DNA of 64,000 bases from Owenia fusiformis. Its lineage: Eukaryota; Annelida; Polychaeta; Sabellida; Oweniidae. A model generated the notes under the pieces. That model was not told the DNA's origin. It searched no databases and saw only the letters and a program-made list of their open reading frames with translations. The stretch spans positions 5,425,375 through 5,489,374 of the forward strand of contig CAIIXF020000005.1 in assembly GCA_903813345.2 (NCBI GenBank), read 5' to 3'. The translations under genes and the position numbers were made by a program. Shown here piece after piece: positions 33,777 to 45,729 of this stretch (positions are counted from its first letter, which is position 1; each line of letters starts with the position of its first letter).

Positions 33777-34079
33777 TCATTCACATGGGCAATTGTGTGA
33801 CTCATTTTTGTATGCCACACGTGCATAGCATTTCCCGCAAGCTTTCGCGTCTTTTCCCCATTTTTGTAAACATATCTTGCACGCCATTACATAATAATCA
33901 TCTTTGTAGTACGGCTCCTTATAGTCACTTATCAGTTTTTTGTTGCAGCCCAAACACACAAAGTGTCTTTCGCTGCATTGTAGACGCATCCCTTTCCAAG
34001 GGAGAAACTCTTCCTTGCAATCAAAACATGTGAATTTTGAAATTCCACTTTCCAGGCATCTGCAAATTTTTTCAAATGC
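33777..34079 (-). CDS. RING-like cysteine-rich protein, copy 2
   Basis: The minus-strand frame reads 'CFDCKEEFLPWKGMRLQCSE', 'RHFVCLGCNKKLISDYK', 'ACKICLQKWGKDAKACGKC' and ends 'NESHNCPCE' at TGA 33777. The C-x2-C / C..(R)H..C-x2-C / C-x2-C / C-x2-C / HNCPC series looks like a cross-brace zinc fold, as in RING or related fingers. RINGs usually recruit E2 enzymes for ubiquitin transfer, but no E2-contact claim can be made here. A TTTGCAG acceptor at about 34066 may open the exon. Another frame upstream (34153-34070, 'MPTKTKHTLGNKSLLRDTL') may encode the N-terminus after a frame change. It shares its plan with the ORF at 56002-56325. Confidence 0.55.
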   Translation of the reverse strand, partial: AFEKICRCLESGISKFTCFDCKEEFLPWKGMRLQCSERHFVCLGCNKKLISDYKEPYYKDDYYVMACKICLQKWGKDAKACGKCYARVAYKNESHNCPCE

Positions 34080-34423
34080 TTAATGATGTAACAGTGTAGG
34101 GTATCTCGCAGAAGTGACTTGTTCCCCAATGTATGTTTGGTTTTAGTTGGCATTCATTAACATATTTTTCATAATAGTAAAATTAAATCTTAAATCCTTA
34201 AATCTTGATTTTTTTTTTTTAAATAGTCCTGGATTTCGGATTTTTTTAAGTATGCTTTTATCTGTTGGCATTTCTTTCTAACAAAGGTAGTATGCGGAAG
34301 AGCTAATTATGAAGTCATATTGATATTTTCCTAAACATGTCCTGTCTTGCATTTTTTGTGATAAAAATCAAATTTTGATAATGGAAGTATTAAATACATA
34401 CCACACATACATACCACACATAC

Positions 34424-34542
34424 ATTGAACAGAATGCTAGCATAGGCCTTGGCCTTCCTCTCTGGTATGTCCAGTTGGCCTAATTCACTCGCCAGATTTA
34501 ATATGTATATTTTGTCAGTGCCAAACTCGACCATCCTAGCTC
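34424..34542 (-). CDS. exon, possibly of the ATPase-like gene
   Basis: A 119-nt exon between acceptor CACTAG and donor AAT|GTATGTG. It reads 'ARMVEFGTDKIYILNLASEL' and 'GQLDIPERKAKAYASILFN'. It lies downstream, on the same strand, of the Walker A and B exons below and could be their C-terminal continuation. Function unknown. Confidence 0.4.
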
Positions 34543-35606
34543 CTAGTGTGGGAACAGAAAACCTGATGCATTAAATGCTATTTGCTCTGCTTCCTGTTAA
34601 ATCAAATATAGATATAATATTCTTGAGACCTTAATATCTTATCCTTTCCTGAGAGTACAAAAATACCAATTTGTATCGCAATTAATGAAGAATATGAATG
34701 AAAGCCATGAAAGACTGGCTATCGACATTCCAAAAGCCTAAATTTCAACTGGAATTACTAAATACCTTTTTGGCTATAATTAGGTAAGAAACCCTACCAG
34801 ATAATGTTTACTTTCTAAATATCGATCTTTAATGTATATAAATTTAGTTGTAGACAGAGGGGGTGCCATAGTTCTGTTTGAACCGCTGAATTACAATTGT
34901 CCTAAGTTTCAACATACCTGTATCTTTGTCTGACGTGTTTCTGTCACAAATCCACAATACTTGAATACAATTTCAACCATTTTCGACCCATAGCTACAAA
35001 AATTAGAGAAAATACCAAATTTTTGATTTCTCTTATATGTTTTTTTTGTCACCATGGCAACGGATAAGTGGACTATGACATCACTAAGTTTTATTTTCTA
35101 TATTATTGTTCTCAAAGCATGTATTCAGGATCCAGGTATGTTTATATCATAAACATAAGAGTTAAGGTACTGTTGTTTGATTTTCCCTATTGCGACCATA
35201 GTACCAATTTGTATTTAGTATTTGTTTACATTAATGTGAAAGAATACAGCACAAAGTATTGTCCTTCGACCTTGCTGTGAAACACAATCTTCGTTTCCGT
35301 GGGACAAAACCATTTGTTTTAGTGAAATGTGCTCTTTTCATCCGCATAACGTAAACAAATACCATATTGGTGTTATTGTAGGAGTGCTTCACCTCTAAGA
35401 TTATGCCTATGATTCAGCAACTTAAAAAGTATTTGTGCATATAATTTTATTTGTTTTGGTTTATCATAAAAATGACCATTCCTAAGTATACGTTAGGTGT
35501 ATGTATTGGTGAAATAGATATATACTAGTATATTATAACAAATTAGTGTTCTTGAAGTCTTTATCTTTAGCTTTTTTAGCAAGGATAATATGTATAACAT
35601 TGATAC

Positions 35607-35787
35607 AGCAATGCAGTTTGATGTCAGCATCATTGAGCCCAAGATGCTGCCTTGTGATTCTTTTGTGCTAGCTTGAAATCCATTTAACAAGTTTGTCACG
35701 ACTTTCCCAAAGTTGACTGCGTCCGCATTTGGATCATCGCAGAAGACTATGTTATTGGTTCTTTTTAGTTCATGCATTGTTTTGTGC
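35607..35787 (-). CDS. exon with Walker-B-like motif
   Basis: Acceptor TTGTAG (35788) opens in the phase left by the exon at 36429, giving 'TSLHKTMHELKRTNNIVFCD' across the junction. 'NIVFCDDPNAD' is Walker-B-like (hydrophobic run then DD). 'GSILGSMMLTSNC' resembles the following sensor strand. The donor is uncertain (a GTATCA near 35606). Confidence 0.45.
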
Positions 35788-36428
35788 CTACAATAAGTCA
35801 AAGTTTATGTTAAAACCTGAGATATCTGCGCCATTCCTTTTGTATTCTAACATATATATATATATTGAACCGAACCTTTACTATACAATTAAGTGGCATA
35901 ACATTTTTCCATTTTTATTTAAACTCCATTTTGAATCTATTTTGGACACTGGATAGATTTGAATAACTCACTACTTTACAAATGTTGCAAAAATACTACA
36001 AGAGTTATTTGCTAATACACCCACTGGACATTTAAGTGATTGGACATTTATTCATCATGGATGTCTTCTCCTCAAAAAGACCAAGGATGACGGTGGGTGT
36101 TTTAAGAGGTCAAAATTTGCTTTTCCAAGTCGGTGGCCATTCCTTTTAAAGAAATTAATGATTGTAAAGAAGTGTGAGTTGTTAACTTTTTTTTTTTGAA
36201 TAAGTCTATTTTCCAATCTAAATCTTCATTCTGAAAAGTGTTTCAAAGACTTTCAAGACCATGAAGATAGAGAAAATCAGGAAACAACAAAAGATCCACT
36301 ACTGAAATTGTTGTATAATTTGCCAAATATGAAATCATAACTTTGATAGTGCATGATCCAGTAGTAGTTTGGGCAAATATGGAAAGGAATAAGGTGATCA
36401 AATTTGTATGGTGTTGTTCTATACATAC

Positions 36429-36579
36429 AAAGATGTTCCAACGGCCCCAGATGACGCTCTGATCGTCGTAGTTGGATCTCTTAAGCCAAAACTTTTGGCA
36501 ACCATTCGCATGGTTTTTGTTTTCCCCACATTTCGCAGCGTGCTGAATAACACCGGCACCGACAGTCCATCTAATAAGT
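36429..36579 (-). CDS. exon with degraded Walker-A-like motif
   Basis: A 151-nt exon between acceptor TTCTTCTAG and donor TTT|GTATGT. It reads 'LLDGLSVPVLFSTLRNVGKT' and 'KTMRMVAKSFGLRDPTTTI'. 'NVGKTKT' fits the GKT core of a P-loop, but the usual Gly/Ala five residues before GK is Thr, so nucleotide binding may be lost. Its splice phase joins the Walker-B-like exon exactly. The pair looks like a helicase/ATPase-type domain from a mobile-element or uncharacterised animal protein. Confidence 0.45.
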
Positions 36580-37384
36580 CTAGAAGAAAATATATACATG
36601 ATCCATTTAAGGAATATCTTGCAGTTTTACACTAATGACAATTCAATCGGAACAAGTCAGGAGGGATATAGATTTATATTTTACACATTGATACCGGAGA
36701 AAATAACACATTGTTTCTTGACAATTTGCCAAAAAATACTATTTTTATACATGTCATTTTAGGTTTTTTGCTATAACTCAAAAACTATGTGTCACACAAA
36801 GCTAGACTTCACCTTTGGTCCTCAATTGGACTTTGTTATAGGCAGAAATGGAAGAAAGAGGAGTGACCATGAAATGGAGGAGTTCTGTACAAAGAATGGG
36901 ATGGGAAGCCCAGTGTACCAACTGCACTTGATCAGCTATAGATCCTGAGAGTTGCAAGAGCGAACTGGAAGTATGGCCAACCCAAATCAGCCGCTTAAGC
37001 TAAGCCCAAAAAATGAAGTCGCTTAGGATAATAAAGCGTTAAGACCAGAAAGGAACTAAGAACAAGAACACACTCCCAACGGCTCCATAAAATCTGTCTC
37101 CCAGGTGCTGCTAAGAACAGAGTAAACCAAAATGACTAACCTGAAAGTATTGATCCCCGCCAGCATACTACCCAGCTGTGTTTACCTCACACATTACTTG
37201 TGGTTAGTTGATCCCTTAGCTTGGTTCCCTTCTGACCAACCATCTGAAGCCCTGGTTCAGCAGTTCCACACTTGATAATCCAAGTGTGGATTCTATTAAA
37301 ATACCGACTTTCTTTGAAATATACTTATTGTGCTTAAGTTTCTTTGTGACACGATTTCGTGTATGTGTATCCATTGCATCAATC

Positions 37385-37699
37385 TCAGCAGCCTGGAATG
37401 ATTGAATTTGACCTCCAGATTAAATCTCCTTCATTTTTCACTTTACGAATGCGTTGTTTAAGAGTGTTTGCGGAAGGGTTATTGATTTTCCGAGGACGGG
37501 TCACTTTTTTCAATAGAATGGGTTGACCTTTTGCTTTAACAGTGATCTGAGCATCTTGTTTAGTCTTCTTAAAAAAAGTTGAGTCTCCTCACAGTTAGCA
37601 TGTCGTTTGTTTTAATTTCTGACTCGTTAAGCAGTGATGATGGAGATCTGGCTTGAGTTTCAAGTAAAGACTTTGGCACTTGCTTTGTTTTTTGGAGTG
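37385..37699 (-). pseudogene. upstream exon of the ATPase-like gene, with a frameshift
   Basis: Acceptor TTCTGTAG at 37700 opens 'ALQKTKQVPKSLLETQARS' and on to 'NDMLTVRRLNFF' followed by a stop. Shifting one base in the T7 run near 37571 continues with 'FFKKTKQDAQITVKAKGQP' and 'PRKINNPSANTLKQRIRKV'. The basic composition suggests nucleic-acid binding. Assignment to the same gene as 36429-36579 is by strand and order only. Confidence 0.35.
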
Positions 37700-37879
37700 C
37701 TACAGAATATAATTAGTGATGTTTTGGGGACAAGTTTATTGAGGATTCAGATGTGCCAGATAACAAGAGCAATTAAAGTATAACTTACAAGAGACATTAT
37801 AACCTAAAAACTAAATTACCAAAATGGGTTTTCTTTTATCATTACTGAAATTTAATTCTTTGTTCAGGGTCGAACAAAC

Positions 37880-37900
37880 AAAAAAAGGGGGGATATTGTA
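37880..37900 (+). other. possible polypurine tract and LTR start
   Basis: A purine run (AAAAAAAGGGGGGA, to 37893) is followed after three bases by TGTACACAG, the arrangement seen at the start of a 3' LTR. No matching LTR end or coding remnant was identified, so this may be the trace of an old plus-strand LTR element. Confidence 0.3.
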
Positions 37901-38415
37901 CACAGTAGTCTCTACTACTGCAGATAGGCTGGCTTTAGCTGTGAAATGATAAGGCCTTGATTTACCAGAATAATTAATAGCTTTAGCCTGTTGCCTAGTA
38001 ATATGCTAGGCAACCTCTGTAAACAAACCAGTGCAGTCTTTCTTCCAGTTTAAAACCCCAAAACTTTAGTCTTATACTCTTGGTTCTTGTGTACTTGAAA
38101 TGTGAAACAGGTGCTAGGCAAGTGATCAAATTGATGTAAACTACACTTTGTCTTTGAATATTCTTGAACTTTAGTTAACTAGCATGTTCAACTTTGTTGT
38201 CATAGTAAGTGTCGGATTGACATTTTCTAAATATTAATGTGAATTTATATCTACTTTTAAGATATTTTGGCATTACAGAATTTTCTCAACTAACTATATT
38301 TACAAAGATGAGTATTTTATGAACTCACCTTATGTATCTGGATAAGGATTAACGGTATATTTACCAAGGATAACTTGAATTTCTAAGTGGGATAAAACAG
38401 AATCAAAATTCCAAT

Positions 38416-38750
38416 ATGGCTACAGATATATCTTATCATAGACTCTGCCTCAGCAATATATGCAGGATTTGTGGCAAAAGAGCTCAAAAATCTAAGCTAA
38501 GGAAGCCAGCAAAACTTTGTAATAATTACAAGAGTGAGTTACTTGAACTATATCTGCTTAATATTGACAATGATAGAGATGATATTCACCCAAAAAATGT
38601 GTGATCTGTGCTATAAATCAATGGAAAGCCGACCGCTTATTAAAAATCCCAAACCAGTGAATATATTTTCATTCAGCAAACATTCAGACATAGAATGTCA
38701 GATATGTAAAATGCATAATGAACAAATGCCATGTGGAAATCCAAAACACA
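38416..38750 (+). pseudogene. RAG1-N-terminus-like zinc domain (N-RAG-TP type), truncated
   Basis: ATG 38416 opens 'MATDISYHRLCLSNICRICG'. Then come 'ELYLLNIDNDRDDIHPK', a one-base frame change in the A run near 38594, 'CDLCYKSMESRPLIKNP', and 'SKHSDIECQICKMH'. The C-x2-C / IHP..…C-x2-C / H…C-x2-C order matches the N-terminal zinc-binding region of RAG1. That region is also present in the molluscan N-RAG-TP mobile elements described in Aplysia. There is no RAG core. The frame is cut at about 38750, where a gag fragment on the other strand begins. Confidence 0.55.
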
Positions 38751-38751
38751 A

Positions 38752-39240
38752 TCCAATCCTGGCAGTTTGCGATAAATTTTTTTTCGACTTTTTGTCAGAT
38801 TGACGTTTATCAGAATGTTTAGATGGAAATTTGCGACTAACAGCATTTACAAATGAATCATCTTTTATCTTTCTATGAAGATCAGCAAGATATTCTTCAA
38901 ATGTCTCATGACTCGCCATTATCCTGGTTCTGAAGACATAACGTTCATAAGTATCATTTTTATGAGGTGTGCAATAATCCTCAAATTTCTTGACAACATG
39001 TGCGAATTTTGTCTCGTCTTCCCGTTCATTCCAAGTGAAGTGATTAAACCGCTGAATAGCCGATGAACCAGCAATCATCAACAATAATGCGATTTTTCTT
39101 TTATCGTCAGTATTATCTATACCACCAATAGCATCAATATATATATTAGATTCTTCAATAAAACTTTCCTAATTTTTGGAAATTTTAGATTTGAAGTCCA
39201 GCTTTTCCGGCTTTGGTATAAAGTCAAGTGAATGCGCCAT
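38752..39240 (-). pseudogene. Ty3/Gypsy gag N-terminal fragment
   Basis: ATG 39240 opens 'MAHSLDFIPKPEKLDFKSK'. One TAG follows ('SKN*ESF', where a Trp codon with a single change would fit). The frame then runs 'KRKIALLLMIAGSSAIQRFN', 'VVKKFEDYCTPHKNDTYERY' and 'ETFEEYLADLHRKIKDDSF', a capsid-like core of a gag protein. It ends at the junction with the RAG-like sequence near 38752. It is a decayed retroelement piece. Confidence 0.7.
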
Positions 39241-39594
39241 TGCGAAATATATATCCTATATTCCAGATAAATATATAATGTTTGTAGATATGATATGTTG
39301 ATGGATGATTCGACGATCTGCAGTACCATGTAAGATTGTGTTCAGTATTCAAATAAGACAAGTAGCCATCGTTAGATTTTACCCACAATGCAGTATATTA
39401 TTTTCGTTCAGTGCAATACAATACATGTAGTTAAACCCGGGAACATATTTGATTGAACAATCATAGATATAGCAATCAAGTAGAACAATCAATATTGTTA
39501 CACCATCAGTCACCCAAGTTTCATTGATCTATTCCAAATTATCACGATTAATGCTAAAAATGCTGGTCTAGCTACACTCTAAAAATTATATACT

Positions 39595-40200
39595 TCCGAT
39601 TGTATTATTTTTACATTTTCATGTAATTTAATTACTAGGCCATGTAATTGTTTTTGTACCTTTAGAGATGAAATTTTTGTAATTATATTACTAGGTTAGT
39701 ATTTAAATTGGGTAAATTACTGGTCCGAGTAAAAAAAAATTACTTATCATTTATTCACAAGGACAAATAATTACTTGACATATTTCCCTGTGGTCAGCAA
39801 TTCATTTACTTGAACATAACAATACTAGATATAGGAATTAAAACTGATATGGAATTACTGACCAGAGTAATTGTTTTATTACATTATCTAAAAATTATAT
39901 TATACTTCAGTTGGAAGTACATTTCCTGAATTTGTAATAAACTTGTTTATCAATAAATCTTATTACTACATTAATATTATCCAAGAAGTCTTATGTTTAT
40001 TTGAAAAGTAAAGATTATTACTTGAAGGGGAATATTTAGTTCTACCCTAGTAAATAAAACTATTACTGAGGGAAGTAAGTTTTACTTGAAAAGTAAAGAT
40101 TATTACTTGAAGGGGAATATTTATTTCTACCCTAGTAAATAAAACTATTGCTGAGGGAAGTAAGTTTTATTTCCACTCTAGTAAATGAAAATATTACCTG
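39595..40200. repeat. dispersed repeat, partner at 43693-44110
   Basis: 39595-39890 and 43693-43975 share long identical blocks such as 'ttcacaaggacaaataatta' and 'tggaattactgaccagagta'. Within this copy a block of about 90 bp ('gaaaagtaaagattattact…') is duplicated in tandem at 40004 and 40096, and it recurs near 44040. Non-coding. Confidence 0.8.
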
Positions 40201-40807
40201 GTGAGGGATTTCTATATTAGCTCTTAGTAAACTATTTACTTTGAAAGGGATTAGTTATTCCTCCATATAACAATACCATTTCTAGACGATGCTATATTTA
40301 TTTTTTCTCTATAATATATATATAAAACCTGCACCAATGGACATAACTCATGTAATATGGGTTCACAGACTTTATTAATATGTTATTCTGCCTTCATAAT
40401 ATCATATACATATATAATAATAATTATACAATAATTAGATTTATGAAATTATAAACGGTTTTGTCAGGGAGAATAGTTGGTTAGTACAATAAATACATGA
40501 GTAAGGTCAATTATGGTAAGATTGATAGGTCCCCAATTGGAGATCACATGACCAGTGACGTCAGAACACAGCAGGTAACAAGTTGTAAGTCAGTTACCAA
40601 AAGACATCCAGATAAGCAGGACGAAAAACCCACAAACCCTCCCTTTAACCAACAAAAAGAAGGTTAAAGTAACTTTCTATGATTTCATCTAAAAATTAAA
40701 ACCCTTGGAAATACTAAATATGGTTTAAGTGCCATATATAAAAATTTATTTTAGAAATATTGTGGATCAAAATGAAAAAAAACAAAAATAAAGAGTAAAA
40801 ACATATT

Positions 40808-40891
40808 CCACCGGAGGGATTTGAACCCAGATCTTTTGGAATAAAACTTTGTTTGAGCCCAATGCTCTAACCACTACACCAAACTGCCGAG
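40808..40891 (-). mobile_element. tRNA-derived SINE head or tRNA pseudogene
   Basis: The minus strand carries a pol III A box (TGGTGTAGTGGTTAGAGC) and, at normal spacing, a B box (GGTTCAAATCC). The 84-nt unit has too long an anticodon region and poorly pairing acceptor arms for a working tRNA. Runs of T follow downstream on the minus strand. Confidence 0.65.
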
Positions 40892-41494
40892 CTTCCTGAA
40901 GGGAGAAATTTTTTATCTATATAATCATGGACGAAAAAAGTCTTATTTACATGCTTAAATTTCTTAAAAATGATCAGCATTACTATTAATAATAACATTT
41001 TGCATGTCGGAGTAAGTATTTTGATCTACATTTAGGATAAATGTTGTTTTATTCAGTTTTCATTTTGGATATGACTTCCTGTCAAAACAGTGTTAAAAAT
41101 GCAGGGCTCAACAAAAATTTTCAATTAGAAAATGATATATATCCTTTGATCAGCTGTTTTTGGCACCTGAACTCATCCTACTAGAAAGGTAAGAGCATTT
41201 TCTTGAGACATATGGCTCGAAATCTCACATTTCTCCTTCTAAGTCTTAGAAAGACACTTTAAGACAATATCACTAATATTGAGGTAAGAAATACATTATA
41301 ACAGGTGCATCACACACCTTCATTTAATATAAATTGATTAATAACTCAACATTATAGCTAATTAAAGGATATTGATGTACAATATATGTGAATACTAATC
41401 CTTTAATTAAGCTAATTAACTATCTATTTGTTGTGCTAAATATCCTCCCAAAGGCAAAACTGTGGTAATCAGAATAAAACATATTAAAGTGTTC

Positions 41495-41756
41495 CTAAAG
41501 GTAGTTTAAAATGCCCCTGGCCTTTCTCCTTACAACTTTTAGGTCTTCTTGTGCAGTCGCCTTGCCAATGAAAGGGGGGTATGACAGATCTAATATGTAA
41601 TACAATCCAAAGAGAGCCCTGAAGGCATGTCCCAGATGTTGTGTTGGTCCAATCACTGCCCCGTTGTAAAGAATATGATAAGATGATGTACTACGAGTAT
41701 CTTCTGCCACTAACCACGGCCAGCCTCTTGGCATTTCCGGAGTCGCTCTGTCTGGC
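41495..41756 (-). CDS. terminal exon, unassigned family
   Basis: Acceptor TTTTCAG (41757) opens 'PDRATPEMPRGWPWLVAEDT', then 'HILYNGAVIGPTQHLGHAF', 'LYYILDLSYPPFIGKATAQ' and a stop at 41495. From memory, similar C-termini (…YY.FD..YP…) end several uncharacterised repetitive animal proteins. No function is claimed. It joins the exon at 42116-42193 in phase 0. Confidence 0.45.
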
Positions 41757-42115
41757 TGAAAACAATATTATATAATTAAAGTGTTATTGAAATGCACAGT
41801 AATTAAATGACAATTGTTATTATATGAAACCCATCATACAGTTTTCTAAAACAAAGCAGACAAATTATCAACTTATAATAGTATTCTTTCAACAATAATT
41901 GTTTTAGACAACCTGGTATTTATAATGGTAGGATTTATTATTCAGGTTCCCATAAATAATGGAATGGCCTGCTTTGTGAGTTAGAAAAAAAGGTGCCCAG
42001 CAAGGTGACAATGGAGCACTCCCAAGTACTGTGTTTAAGAAGACCAGAAGTATGATTGAAATTAGAGATACACGAGTGCAGTCACTCTCAGAGGAAAACG
42101 TTATGATTTGCTTAC

Positions 42116-42193
42116 CATAACCACCAGTAGCAGCCCCCCTGCATTTGCCGACCCCGTCAAATCCCCAACATTCAAAAGGATGGCCCTGAGAAG
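42116..42193 (-). CDS. 78-nt exon upstream of the unassigned terminal exon
   Basis: Between an AATGAG acceptor and donor ATG|GTAAGC it encodes 26 residues, 'LLRAILLNVGDLTGSANAGG' and 'LLLVVM'. Both ends are phase 0 and match the exon at 41495-41756. Confidence 0.45.
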
Positions 42194-42278
42194 CTCATTT
42201 ACAAAAAATAGGCAACAGTGATGTAATTAGTGTTAAGTGTTATTACAAATAGCAGAAAACAGTCAATGGTGAACTACT

Positions 42279-42880
42279 TTTTTTTTTTTTTTTTTTTTTC
42301 ATGTTATCAATTTATTTCTAATATAAACATTTACATTCAATTACAAATTCTAATTGCCAAGGTTTTGCAACATTAGCGGCAATTTAATATATATATTATA
42401 TATACATGTAGATATTAGATAATGAAATAAGATAAATTTGTTAAGGTTATTTCAAAATACCTGAAGGTTATCCCATGGGCCAGGATGTTAACGGAACTTG
42501 AAAAATAATTCGGTCATTGCAGAAAAAAGGACTTGTCAAATTACTACTAGATAGATAATAAAACAAGGCTTGTATGTATATAATAGCTAACAATATGAAT
42601 TAAAGCTTCATTCATAGTAGCATCCAGGTTTGTGCTTCCAAACAGTAAAAATTGTAATTTGTCATTCAAGTTGTAGTTATTGAACAAGTCACTTAAATTG
42701 TAAGTACGAAGGCCTGCAATGAGGTTGTTTCTTTCATTCTGTAGCAGTGGGCATTTTAAAAGAAAATGCATGGTTGTCATTGGTACACCACAATGGCACA
42801 AAGGATCAGTAATGTCTTTGAAGTTGTGAGCATAAAGGTGTGATTTTAATAAGAGGCCAGATCTTAGTCTATTAAGTTTT
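42279..42880 (-). mobile_element. LINE 3' end with poly(A) tail
   Basis: A T run at 42279-42299 is the poly(A) tail of a minus-strand insertion. Upstream the frame reads 'LNRLRSGLLLKSHLYAHNF', 'DPLCHCGVPMTTMHFLLKC' and 'PLLQNERNNLIAGLRTYN' and ends at 42547. This is the LINE ORF2 C-terminus with a C-x-C…H-x4-C knuckle. A 7-bp 'aactact' occurs on both sides and could be part of a target duplication. The 5' end is truncated. Confidence 0.75.
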
Positions 42881-42899
42881 ATTTAACTACTCAGAATTA

Positions 42900-45172
42900 A
42901 GTCATTCTAAAATATTTTCAGTTAATTTCTCCATAGGATAAACCCTTAAACGATTGTGGTAGACACTCTGTCTGGTCTTAAAATTGAGTGAAGCATAAAA
43001 TTTACAGCAAACATTTTGACTCTAACCCCCCCCCCCCCCCCCTGCAGGTGTCAACAGCTGGGCAAAACTGCAGCTCTTTCTGGAGCTGAAACAGTGAAAC
43101 TAATCATCAGCTGAAGATAAATTTTACTGGCCTTAGCACCGGAATAGATCAAACATTGGACTATCTCGCCACAAATAATGACGGGCAAACATAATCCATC
43201 ATATTTTGTAGAACTCTTGGGTATACATGTATTTACATTGTTAACAATATTATTTCTCTTGGTGTTGACTCCCTACCAATATCTTTCAATTTTTATATCA
43301 TGCTTTATTATTCATGCTTAAAACATCCGTAATGTTTTTTGATATGAGGAACTTTAGACTAACATAACTCATTAATTAATTTATCATTCTGTTTGAATTA
43401 TTTATAAGGTCTTCCAAAGCAAACCACATCCAACCCTTTTAATAAAATCAAAACAAGAAGTAACCTGATGCTTAAACCATTGGTTTATTTATTTATGGCA
43501 TGCAAAAAATAAAGAATATGAACATTAGATAAATTATATGCTCTATACATCTTTGAATATTATCCATTTACCCAGGGACCCATCTCATCCCATTTATTGA
43601 ATAGAAAGCAATACTGAAGTTTCTCCACAAAATTATATTAGATAATGCTGTTTTATGAATCATCAGGATAACAGATAGAACACTGTGAAAATCATATACT
43701 TCCGATTGTATTCTTTTTTTACATTTTCATGTAATTGTTTTTGTACCTTTAGAGATGAAACGTTTGTAATTATATTACTCGGTTAGTATTTTAATTGGGT
43801 AATTTACTGGTACCAGCAAACAATTACTTATCATTTATTCACAAGGACAAATAATTACTTGACATATTTCCCTGTGGTCAGTAATTCATTTACTTGAACA
43901 TAACATTACTAGATATAGGAATGAAAACTGATATGGAATTACTGACCAGAGTAATTGTTTTATTACATTATTCCTTCATCCATTATTCATTATTATTATT
44001 ATTATTCATTATTATCCAAGAAGTCTTCTGTTTCACATGGAAAGTAAAGACTATTACTTGAAGAGGAATATTTATTTCTACCCTAGTAAATAAAACTATT
44101 ACTGAAGGAAGAAAGTCTATTAAAGATTAAAAGATATTTGTTATATGTACATGAGATATGCAAAGATTATGCAATATTTGATCATTCACACATTAGTGAT
44201 AGGCTGCGCCAGGAATGACTTCGGGGGCCTGTTTATGTGTAGGAATAATAATAATTTAGAAACATTTAATCTAACTTTTTTTAATCCTAAAGCCAGGTCT
44301 TGGTTTTGCTAATGATTTAAAAGAATTGTTTCAATAAAGTGAGAAAAAAATTCATTATTTAAATCAAAGGCTGACGTTTGTTTAAGATTAAAGCAAGGCG
44401 CTTCATGAATAATTTGCACGTTTGAAGTTAAAACCAAAAGCTTCAAATTAAACCCTAACAAAAAATAAAAACAGCTACGAATATGTCCCGGTTGAGGATA
44501 ACATGACAGAGTCTCATGTAGGCTCATGTTAAGGCCCATTTCCTCGGAGAAAATAACACAGGACAGATAAAAGTAAAAGTTCCGTTAGGGAGTTTTCCCG
44601 TGAATTAATCACGCTAACTTGACATAGAAAGTTCAATTAAAGAATTAATTATGTTATCTAACTTAACAATACATTTCAATATATTCACCTGAGATACAGC
44701 AGAGTGTTCACACATCCTAATATCGAAAATCTTTGTGGCTTCTGAAATGAGATACCTTGGAAGACCTTAACCTTGGAAGACCTTAACTGAGCCCTACCTT
44801 TTTGTAATGTTATATTTATTTTCATATTATAATTATTACAATTTGGATAACGAGGTATGCACAAGACGCTGGGCGTATACTGTGCAGTTTACACCACATT
44901 ACATATTACATTGTAGTATATATAGCAAGAGCATATTTTTGATGAATAAGGATCACTAGATTAGAAATGAAACATGAACAAAATGAACCATGACATGATA
45001 TTTGATATTAGATGTAGGTGGAGAGGAGAAGTGATTTCAAAGAAGATTTAAACAAAGAAGACATAATGATGTGTTCATTTACTCTGTTCCATACTCTTTT
45101 GTTTTACTGTTTTGGTCACAACTGACTGGCAAAATGTATTTGTTGTTAGCTCAAATAGTGATTGCAATCACT
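42900..45172. other. no gene recognised; repeats only
   Basis: It contains a C homopolymer (about 43026-43042), the repeat copy at 43693-44110, and a minus-strand frame at 44309-44539 without recognisable motif. Confidence 0.45.
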
Positions 45173-45729
45173 CATTTTGAAGAGGAACTGGAATGCCACA
45201 AGTGATACTTTATAATAACATATGATAATTGCATTCAATTCTCCATCAAAACTTTAACAATGAGCTAGTCTGGACTGCTGCTTCAGAGTCAAAAGCCTAT
45301 CTGCCCCTGCTGAATTTCCCTTTGCATATTTGATAGTGATTTATATATTACAAATAGTTTGTCAAAGATTTATTACGGGTTGTGAATAAACTTTACTTCA
45401 CAGTGATGTTATTTTATACAAAATTCCTAATTTGTGCATCTCCTGAGGAATAGGCACCAGTCCCTTTGCTATCAGGTAATGACTTTTACCTGCATCTGGT
45501 CACTTTCAATCTCTATGAAGAGGAACTGGAGCACCACAAGTGATACTTTATAATTACATATAATAATTGCATTCAATTCTCCATCAAAGCTTTAACAATG
45601 GTGATTTGATTGAATTGTCAACATTCAGTTCTCGAACATAATTCTGATATTGCAGATATTATTATCCCCATTCAATTCTCCATCAGAATTCCATCAAATT
45701 CAGTTCTTCATTGTTACTTTAATAATGTC
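45173..45729. repeat. two partial copies of the 20829 dispersed repeat
   Basis: 45173-45260 and 45516-45729 both start near 'gaagaggaactgga' and match 20829-21045. The second abuts the Gypsy RT fragment at 45730 without a gap. Confidence 0.75.

Noticed and set aside
40808-40891. Functional tRNA gene
   Set aside because: The A and B boxes are good but the arms do not fold properly and the middle is too long. A SINE head fits better.
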